From NCBI GenBank assembly GCA_026992735.1, contig JALWYO010000114.1:1-38774 (forward strand): 38,774 nucleotides of DNA, in the 5' to 3' direction. Under the pieces are notes generated by a model that was not told the origin of the DNA, ran no database searches, and saw nothing but the letters and a program-made list of their open reading frames with translations. The stretch's first letter is position 1; the number at the start of each line of letters is the position of its first letter. The DNA is from Deltaproteobacteria bacterium (GTDB lineage: Bacteria > Desulfobacterota > Dissulfuribacteria > Dissulfuribacterales > QOAL01). Positions 32,163 to 38,774 of the stretch are shown here, piece by piece. The translations under genes and the position numbers were made by a program.

Positions 32163-33361
32163 AACTCCAGGCGCTCCAGGAACTCATCGCCTATTTCAGG
32201 CATGAGAAAAAGAGAATAATCATTGCCATGTTGGGCATTGCAATCGGTGTCCTGTCACTGGTATTGATGGACAGCATAAGCGGCGCCATGAGAAAGAGGA
32301 TAGAGATGGAATTAGGGCGCATGGGCGGCAGGCTCATCATGATCCTTCCAGGGGAGATACGATCCGTAGGGCACCGGAGGATAAGGCTCTCAAGATATAC
32401 AACTCTCAAGCCTGGAGACATAGCGGCCATAAAGCAGATCACCCTTGTAAGATCTGCCAGCGCCTTCAAGCAAAAGGGCTTGTCAATACAAACAAAGGCA
32501 AATGCTTCCCATCTCAAGGTCAAGGGAGTTGATCCCGCTTACAGCGCAATGCTCGACTACACGATCAGTGAAGGCCGTCCTCTGATGAAAAACGACATAC
32601 AGCACCTTGCCAAGGCTGCACTGATAGGATCAAAGATTGCCACGGACTTTTTCCGTTCCGATCCGGTCGGAAAGACTATCTATCTTAATGGCCTGCCCTT
32701 CAGGGTAGTCGGTGTAATGGCGCCAAGGGGCAGTTTCAGCAACGAAGATTTTGACGAGGCAATCCTTGTACCTCTTACCACGTACATGAGAGTGCTTGAA
32801 AATGTTGATTACATAGATGGCGCAGTGGTCCTGGCAACAGACAGGGGCTCGCTGAAAAAGGCCATAGAGCAGATAGAATACGTGCTGAAAAAAAGGCATA
32901 GGAAAAAGGACTTCACGGTAAGCACCTACCAGGAACTCCAGAGCACCACCTCCAGAACATTGCACCTGTTTTCGGTTCTTAGCCGTGTGGTTGCATCCAT
33001 TGCGTTCAGCGTCGGGACCTTGGGCATACTTGCCATAATGGCGCTTTCAATATATGAACGCATTTTAGAAATCGCCATAAAGAGGGTATGCGGGGCCAGG
33101 AAACGGGATATCTTCATACAGTTCCTGACAGAATCAATGGTGCTCAGCCTGGCAGGATCTATTGCCGGCATCTGCATCTCCATAATAATTGCCCTGACGG
33201 TCCAGCTCCTGGCAGGATGGCCTGTTTACCTGCCCTGGAAGACAGCCATGGTTTCAGTACTGTTGTCCATGTTCATAGGCGTATTGTCAGGCGTTTATCC
33301 AGCCTCCAAAGCACTGGAATTCGAGCCCAAGGCCATCCTGCACATGTTCGAGGAAGGATGA
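32159..33361 (+). CDS. ABC transporter permease 2 (MacB/FtsX family)
   Basis: This 400-residue protein is a second MacB-type permease with the same layout: N-terminal helix (about 20-38, IIIAMLGIAIGVLSLVLM), periplasmic domain with EGRPLMKNDIQHLAKAALIG and C-terminal helices with ILEIAIKRVCGARKRDIFIQFLTES. It starts with GTG inside the stop of permease 1 (GTGA overlap), so their synthesis is coupled, favouring a one-to-one complex. The two permeases are clearly related in plan but quite different in sequence, so an ancient duplication is likely. The next gene, a glycosyltransferase, starts 6 bases later. Confidence 0.9.
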   Translation: MKLQALQELIAYFRHEKKRIIIAMLGIAIGVLSLVLMDSISGAMRKRIEMELGRMGGRLIMILPGEIRSVGHRRIRLSRYTTLKPGDIAAIKQITLVRSASAFKQKGLSIQTKANASHLKVKGVDPAYSAMLDYTISEGRPLMKNDIQHLAKAALIGSKIATDFFRSDPVGKTIYLNGLPFRVVGVMAPRGSFSNEDFDEAILVPLTTYMRVLENVDYIDGAVVLATDRGSLKKAIEQIEYVLKKRHRKKDFTVSTYQELQSTTSRTLHLFSVLSRVVASIAFSVGTLGILAIMALSIYERILEIAIKRVCGARKRDIFIQFLTESMVLSLAGSIAGICISIIIALTVQLLAGWPVYLPWKTAMVSVLLSMFIGVLSGVYPASKALEFEPKAILHMFEEG

Positions 33362-33367
33362 AAAAGC

Positions 33368-35146
33368 ATGGGGGAAGACGTGCCGGAGCTGAAACAGCAT
33401 ACTGAGACCTATTCGGCAGCCTGGACAAACAGGTATTGCCTCCTGCTCTTATGCTGCACAGGGCTGATCCTGTCAATGAGCATCTACCTGGCATGCACCA
33501 GGGGGCTTACCGAGACCCTTGAGGCAGAATCCGCCGAGATTGCCAGGGAATTCACCGAAGGGGCCTCTCTGCTCATCAACCATCTTAACGGCAGGGAAGA
33601 CCTGGATAAGCCGCCGCTGTTCTACTGGGCCATAGCACTGTTTTCATACATCACGCCCAGCTGGAAACTGGCAGCAAGACTCCCGTCCCTGTTGTCAGCC
33701 CTGCTGATCCTGTTCCTGTTCTACCGCATCTTCAGGTCTTCCTGTAGCTATCAACCATTGCAGGATATCGGGATGCAAGCCCATCCAATGGCACCTGTAC
33801 TTGCAGGCTTTATATTTATATCCTCTCCCAAGGTGTTCTGGATGTCGCAGGTGGCACGGATGGACATGAGCCTGACTGCAGCCTGTTTCCTGGCTATCTG
33901 CTCATTTTACAAATACGTTGGCACCAAGGGACAGGAGGCTGGGCACAGAGACCCGCCGTTTACGTTCTTCATTGCTGCCGCATGTTCAGTAATGATAAAA
34001 GGGCCGGTGGGCGCAATACTCATCTTTATCCCTGCTGCCATCTATCTTGCTTTAGAACAGGAATGGCCCCTGATCAGGAAGATATTCCTCGGAAAGGGCA
34101 TGGTCCTCTTCCTGATCCTTACGGTTCCATGGTTTGTAACAGCAACATTGTCTACTGATTTCAGGTTTTTCCACAGATTCATACTTGAAGAAAATATCTC
34201 AAGATTCACCAGCCTCATTCCAAAGGCTTCCTGCAAGGAGTTCAATTATTCGCCAATTTACCTGTACCCGGTATATTTCCTTACCGGCTTCTTCCCGTGG
34301 AGCCTGGCTGCACCCGTCTGGACATACAGCATCATTAAAAGCTGGAAGGAGCAGGACCATCTTTCAAAGCTGCTTCTGATTTACAGCCTTTTCATATTCA
34401 TATTTTTTTCCATAGCAATGGGTAAACGCAGCGACTACATCCTGCCCCTCTATCCAGCAGCTGCCTTCCTGACAGCCAGATATCTAATGCATGGCGTCAA
34501 TGCATGGAAAATCATGAAATTTTTGTCTGTGCTGACATTTGTGCTGCTGTCCTCAGCAGGTGCAGCTGCTGCCTGCCTGTGTTACGCAATAAAATACGCC
34601 CGGCCCGAGACACTGTCTTCCATATTCCCGGCCATGGCAGGCTCTGCATCAGGCACATGGCTCATGCAGACAGCACCTTCATTTCTTCCAGGCCTTGTAG
34701 TTCTTGCAGTAATAGCATCTTCAGGGGCATGGATCAGCCTGAGACATGATGAAAGGACAGGCCTGGAATACCAGCTCGTAAGTCATGCGCTGCATATAAC
34801 AGCTGTCTTTATTCTGGCTGGGATAGTCATCCTGCCGCCAATCTACAGGCAGAAAGACGCCTCACATTTCTGCATGGACATATCGGGCATAACTGCAGGA
34901 GAACCACTTTACTACTATGGATTCTGGGATGAACAATGCACCTTTTATCTGCACAGGCAGATAGACAAACTGCCCCGCAGTGAACTTCAGAAGATGCTAA
35001 GGAATGAAGAAAAAGCATGTATTATCATGCAGGAAAAAAAATTCAAAAAGCTGAAGCAGGACGGAATAAGCTTTCCGTTCTCATTCACTGGCCACTCACC
35101 TGCCTTGACTCCCCTGGTGCTGGTATGCACGAAACAGATAAAATAA
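33368..35146 (+). CDS. ArnT/PMT-like membrane glycosyltransferase (GT-C fold)
   Basis: This 592-residue inner-membrane protein has about 12 helices and resembles ArnT or dolichyl-phosphate-mannose mannosyltransferases, which transfer a sugar from a polyprenyl carrier to lipid A, proteins or other envelope targets. Supporting segments are AEIAREFTEG, LDKPPLFYWAIALFSYITP, PVLAGFIFISSPKVFWMSQ, ARMDMSLTAACFLAIC, MIKGPVGAILIFIPA and GKRSDYILPLYPA. The usual first-loop DEARYAEIARE reads LEAESAEIARE, so the expected catalytic aspartate is missing or shifted. It starts 6 bases after the second permease, with AAGGATG as a ribosome binding site, so it probably belongs to the exporter operon. A role in modifying the exported molecule or lipid A is inference. 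Confidence 0.85.
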   Translation: MGEDVPELKQHTETYSAAWTNRYCLLLLCCTGLILSMSIYLACTRGLTETLEAESAEIAREFTEGASLLINHLNGREDLDKPPLFYWAIALFSYITPSWKLAARLPSLLSALLILFLFYRIFRSSCSYQPLQDIGMQAHPMAPVLAGFIFISSPKVFWMSQVARMDMSLTAACFLAICSFYKYVGTKGQEAGHRDPPFTFFIAAACSVMIKGPVGAILIFIPAAIYLALEQEWPLIRKIFLGKGMVLFLILTVPWFVTATLSTDFRFFHRFILEENISRFTSLIPKASCKEFNYSPIYLYPVYFLTGFFPWSLAAPVWTYSIIKSWKEQDHLSKLLLIYSLFIFIFFSIAMGKRSDYILPLYPAAAFLTARYLMHGVNAWKIMKFLSVLTFVLLSSAGAAAACLCYAIKYARPETLSSIFPAMAGSASGTWLMQTAPSFLPGLVVLAVIASSGAWISLRHDERTGLEYQLVSHALHITAVFILAGIVILPPIYRQKDASHFCMDISGITAGEPLYYYGFWDEQCTFYLHRQIDKLPRSELQKMLRNEEKACIIMQEKKFKKLKQDGISFPFSFTGHSPALTPLVLVCTKQIK

Positions 35147-35193
35147 GCCTGCAAGCGGCAGGCCCCTGTGGCCGAAACACTTCACATATTTTT

Positions 35194-35270
35194 GGACACA
35201 GATGAACACAGAAACACCGAGATTTTCTTTGTCTTTTATCTGCGTACGAAGTCTGTGTTTATCTGCGTCC
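35194..35270. repeat. Interspersed inverted repeat, GGACACAGATGAACACAG type
   Basis: GGACACAGATGAACACAG (35194-35211) is inverted as CTGTGTTTATCTGCGTCC (35253-35270) with 16 of 18 matches and a 41-base loop. Within it TTTATCTGCGT occurs twice about 23 bases apart. Sequences of this ATCTGTGT/ACACAGAT type are found between genes in many unrelated bacteria, from memory. It sits in the 240-base convergent gap between the glycosyltransferase and marR genes. A short hairpin (GCCTGC ... GCAGGC) right after the glycosyltransferase stop could be part of a terminator. Confidence 0.65.
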
Positions 35271-35386
35271 TCAGTCTTGCATCTGCACCTACCTGTAAGC
35301 AGATACAGAAAGATTTGCACGAACTTATTGAGAAGTTATTTGTGGATGAGTTACACAATTGAGATTAATTGCACATCTGTGGATTT

Positions 35387-35866
35387 CTACTTGGCAAGCT
35401 CTTCTGCTCCTTCTTCCAAGTTGTGCCAGAGAAGAAACAGCATATCCTTCATCATCTTGACCTGATCTTTTGTCATGCCCTTAACCGCCAGCTCATGCAC
35501 CTCTTGGCCCTTTATCATGAGCTCGGGTTTCATGGACCTGCCCCTCTCGGTCAGGAAGATGTGAAAGGCTCTGCGGTCTGTGGGTACACGCCGTCTCTCA
35601 ATCAGGTCTGCCTCTTCGAGCCTGTCCAAGGTCCTGACCAATGTTGGGCTCTCAATATATAACCTGTGAGCCAGTTCAGTCTGGGTCAGCCCTTCTTCTT
35701 CGAAAAGCTTTGTCAACACACAAAACTGCGCACCTGTCAAATTATAGTCTGCCAGATAATGATCCAATACCTTTAAGAAAGACTTGACCAACCTGTTGGC
35801 TATAAATCCCAGGCAATTATCAACTGTAAATGTGAATTCTTTCTTAGTTTGTTTAACTTTTGCCAC
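35387..35866 (-). CDS. MarR-family transcriptional regulator
   Basis: This 159-residue protein is a dimeric winged-helix regulator. The fold is visible as the N-terminal dimerisation helices (LGFIANRLVKSFLKVLDHYL), the helix-turn-helix LTQTELAHRLYIESPTLVRT, then LDRLEEADLIERRRVPTDRR with the wing, and the C-terminal helices. It starts with GTG at 35866, with GAGGAAAAAA upstream, inside the end of cmk (14-base overlap), so it is probably co-transcribed with cmk. MarR proteins often control efflux genes; the convergent exporter operon is a candidate target but there is no shared promoter. Confidence 0.93.
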   Translation of the reverse strand: MAKVKQTKKEFTFTVDNCLGFIANRLVKSFLKVLDHYLADYNLTGAQFCVLTKLFEEEGLTQTELAHRLYIESPTLVRTLDRLEEADLIERRRVPTDRRAFHIFLTERGRSMKPELMIKGQEVHELAVKGMTKDQVKMMKDMLFLLWHNLEEGAEELAK

Positions 35867-36518
35867 TTTTTTCCTCTTTTCTTATTATATTAAGTATTTT
35901 TTGTAATACTTCACCAAAGGACATGTCCGAAGAATCTATAATTATGGCATCATCCGCTGGAATCAGCGGAGCTATGGCCCTACTGGAATCAGATTTATCA
36001 CGATTCTTAATTTGTTGCAATATAGTTTCAAACCTGACAATATCTTTTTTGTCATATCCCATCTGGGCAAGACGTCTCCTGGCACGTTCTTCAGCAGAAG
36101 CAGTTAGAAAGAATTTGTAATCTGCGTCAGGAAAGACCACTGTACCCATATCCCTGCCTTCTGCAACAATATTTCCATGTTCTTGCATCTTTTGTTGCAG
36201 CCTTGTCAGCCACTTTCTTACAGCAGGGATCCTTGACACAGCCGAAGAGGCACTATCTACCTCAGGAGTTCTGATAAGACCTGAAACGTCTTCAGAGTTC
36301 AAGAATATATGAGCGTTTCTAAAGGATATATCCACTGCCTTTAGATATGGCAGCACCTGCTCCTGGTCTCCCGGGTCAATGCCTCTCTGCAGCAGGTAAA
36401 GGGCCAGCGCCCTGTACATGGCCCCGCTGTCGAGATATGTAAAACCTAATTTCTCTGCCAGGGCCTTGCTTATGGAGCTCTTCCCTGCCCCGGCAGGCCC
36501 GTCAATAGTAATTATCAC
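35853..36518 (-). CDS. cmk: Cytidylate kinase
   Basis: Cmk phosphorylates CMP and dCMP with ATP. The 221-residue protein has the P-loop GPAGAGKSS near the N-terminus, LDSGAMYRALALYLL, the VAEGRDMGTVVFPDADYKFF segment and RARRRLAQMGYDKKD of the lid, followed by RDKSDSSRAIAPLIPADDA. The start is GTG at 36518 (VIITIDGPAG as usual). It overlaps the marR gene by 14 bases at its end. Upstream lie 233 bases before serS, with the serS terminator and presumably the cmk promoter. Confidence 0.95.
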   Translation of the reverse strand: MIITIDGPAGAGKSSISKALAEKLGFTYLDSGAMYRALALYLLQRGIDPGDQEQVLPYLKAVDISFRNAHIFLNSEDVSGLIRTPEVDSASSAVSRIPAVRKWLTRLQQKMQEHGNIVAEGRDMGTVVFPDADYKFFLTASAEERARRRLAQMGYDKKDIVRFETILQQIKNRDKSDSSRAIAPLIPADDAIIIDSSDMSFGEVLQKILNIIRKEEKSGKS

Positions 36519-36687
36519 TTAATATTCCCAAATCTGTAAAAAATACTTACGGCATGGATGGACAACAACCTGGACATCGCAGCCTGCCAGCCATGCTGCC
36601 GCATTCACAGCCGTTCAGATCTTAATACAAGCGCGATAAACTATACACTGTTTTTAATTTAGCACAAGAATACTTCAATATGATATT

Positions 36688-36716
36688 TAAAAAAATCCTG
36701 CAAAAGTTTTCGCAAG
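36688..36716 (-). terminator. Probable intrinsic terminator after serS
   Basis: On the minus strand CTTGCGAAAACTTTTGCAGG folds into a short stem with one bulge (TTGC paired with GCAG and neighbouring A/T pairs), followed by ATTTTTTTAA. It lies 36 bases after the serS stop. The stem is short and A/U-rich, so termination may be partial. Confidence 0.5.
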
Positions 36717-36751
36717 CTCATTTTTCAGGTAAGGCATTGTTACATTTTGCA

Positions 36752-38035
<1,284 letters not shown>

Positions 38036-38213
38036 CTACTCCTTTTCATTTAAATTAACACAGGTCTTTTCTTATAATGACCTACTTTTCAAGTAATAAT
38101 TCCATGCAACTACCCCGGCAATGAGGTATTCACCCACAGGACATAATCCGGGATAATGTCTTTTTGCACCTTAAGCAAACTTGTGGGCTGCATATGGATT
38201 AAAAAACGCACTG

Positions 38214-38774
38214 TTATTCCCTGGACTTTATCTTTTCCCACAAGGCATCCATTTCCAACGGAGATAACTCTGACAAATCCCTGCCCCCAGATGCTGCCAT
38301 GTCTTCAAGTTCCTGAAACCTGGACTGGAATTTGTCCAGGGCCTTTTTCAAGGCGTCCTCAGGGTTCACACCCAGCTTCCTGGACAAGTTTGCTGCAGTG
38401 AAGAGGAGATCTCCCATCTCTTCTTCCACCTTTGCGGCATCTTCCAGGGCAGATGCATCCTCAAGCTCCCGGATCTCCTCGTTGAGTTTTGCGATCACGC
38501 CCTGCCAGTCCTGCCAGTCAAATCCCACCCTTGAGGCCCGCTCCCCCATCCTGAAGGCCCGCTGCAGGGATGGAAGTGACCGGGGCAAATGGCCCAGGGC
38601 GCTCTTTTTCTCCCCCTTGCTCTCTGCCTCCTGGCCCTTGATGGCCTGCCAGTTGGCAATAACGTCATCAGAGCCATTGATCTTTACATCCCCGAAAATA
38701 TGGGGATGGCGCCTTATCATCTTCTCCCTGACCTTTTCCATGGCGTCATCAAGGGTAAAGGCACCCTGTTCCTC
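38214..38774 (-). CDS. mazG: Nucleoside triphosphate pyrophosphohydrolase MazG, C-terminal part (runs off the window)
   Basis: MazG hydrolyses nucleoside triphosphates to monophosphates, helping to clean the nucleotide pool and lower (p)ppGpp. The frame is open through the right end of the window (EEQGAFTLDDAMEKVREK...), so the N-terminal part is missing. Visible are HPHIFGD, NWQAIKGQEAESKGEKKSAL, LPSLQRAFRMGERASRVGFD and the second MazG domain with EEIRELEDA and EEEMGDLLFTAANLSRK, which carry the metal-binding glutamates and aspartate. The internal ATG at 38741 is not the start. It is upstream of serS with 184 bases between. Confidence 0.93.
   Translation of the reverse strand, partial: EEQGAFTLDDAMEKVREKMIRRHPHIFGDVKINGSDDVIANWQAIKGQEAESKGEKKSALGHLPRSLPSLQRAFRMGERASRVGFDWQDWQGVIAKLNEEIRELEDASALEDAAKVEEEMGDLLFTAANLSRKLGVNPEDALKKALDKFQSRFQELEDMAASGGRDLSELSPLEMDALWEKIKSRE

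Noticed and set aside
35147-35386. CRISPR-like array from the repeated TTTATCTGCGT
   Set aside because: Only two imperfect units with 23-base periodicity, inside an inverted repeat, and no cas genes nearby.

Overview
The window looks like chromosomal DNA of a Gram-negative anaerobe, most likely Desulfobacterota (former Deltaproteobacteria). Clues are the rho-rpmE-prfA-prmC order, a periplasmic triheme c7-type cytochrome, outer-membrane systems (Mla-type lipid transport, TolC-like lipoprotein) and the general protein flavour. This assignment is inference from sequence reading, not a search. I see no rRNA, tRNA, CRISPR, prophage or intact transposase.

Layout. 1-4.2 kb (minus): rho, rpmE, prfA, prmC, a translation/termination cluster; prfA carries a frameshift that looks like an 8-bp deletion between short direct repeats. 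4.2-5.6 kb: a 120-bp inverted-repeat spacer, then panE-like reductase (minus). 5.9-9.3 kb (plus): a CBS-CBS-ACT protein, a 161-bp MITE-like element, and a large AAA+ ATPase of unknown function. 9.3-15.5 kb (minus): a Nudix hydrolase, an AT3-SGNH acyltransferase and an MlaE(STAS fusion)-MlaF-MlaD-lipoprotein lipid transporter, tightly packed as one operon. 15.5-16.5 kb (plus): ddl. 16.7 kb: a second, inverted copy of the MITE. 16.8-19.7 kb (minus): rarA coupled to a sodium:neurotransmitter-symporter family transporter. 20.1-21.1 kb (minus): triheme cytochrome coupled to a secreted protein of unknown function, ending in a good intrinsic terminator. 21.4-22.9 kb (plus, divergent): a membrane-anchored HTH protein with an EF-hand-like loop and a small secreted protein. 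23-25 kb: DUF47 protein and PiT phosphate transporter. 25.1-27.6 kb: M3 peptidase coupled to a TrmH methyltransferase. 27.6-35.1 kb: a MacAB-like tripartite exporter (TolC-like lipoprotein, adaptor, ATPase, two permeases) followed by an ArnT/PMT-like glycosyltransferase. 35.4-38.8 kb (minus): mazG (cut by the window end), serS, cmk, marR.

The strongest non-routine observations are: (1) two copies of a ~160-bp element with GTAA ends, each flanked by an 8-bp direct repeat (one perfect, one 7/8), the signature of an IS66-type non-autonomous element; (2) the frameshift in the essential gene prfA; (3) the orphan 750-residue ATPase; (4) the membrane HTH/EF-hand protein facing a cytochrome operon across an operator-like inverted repeat.
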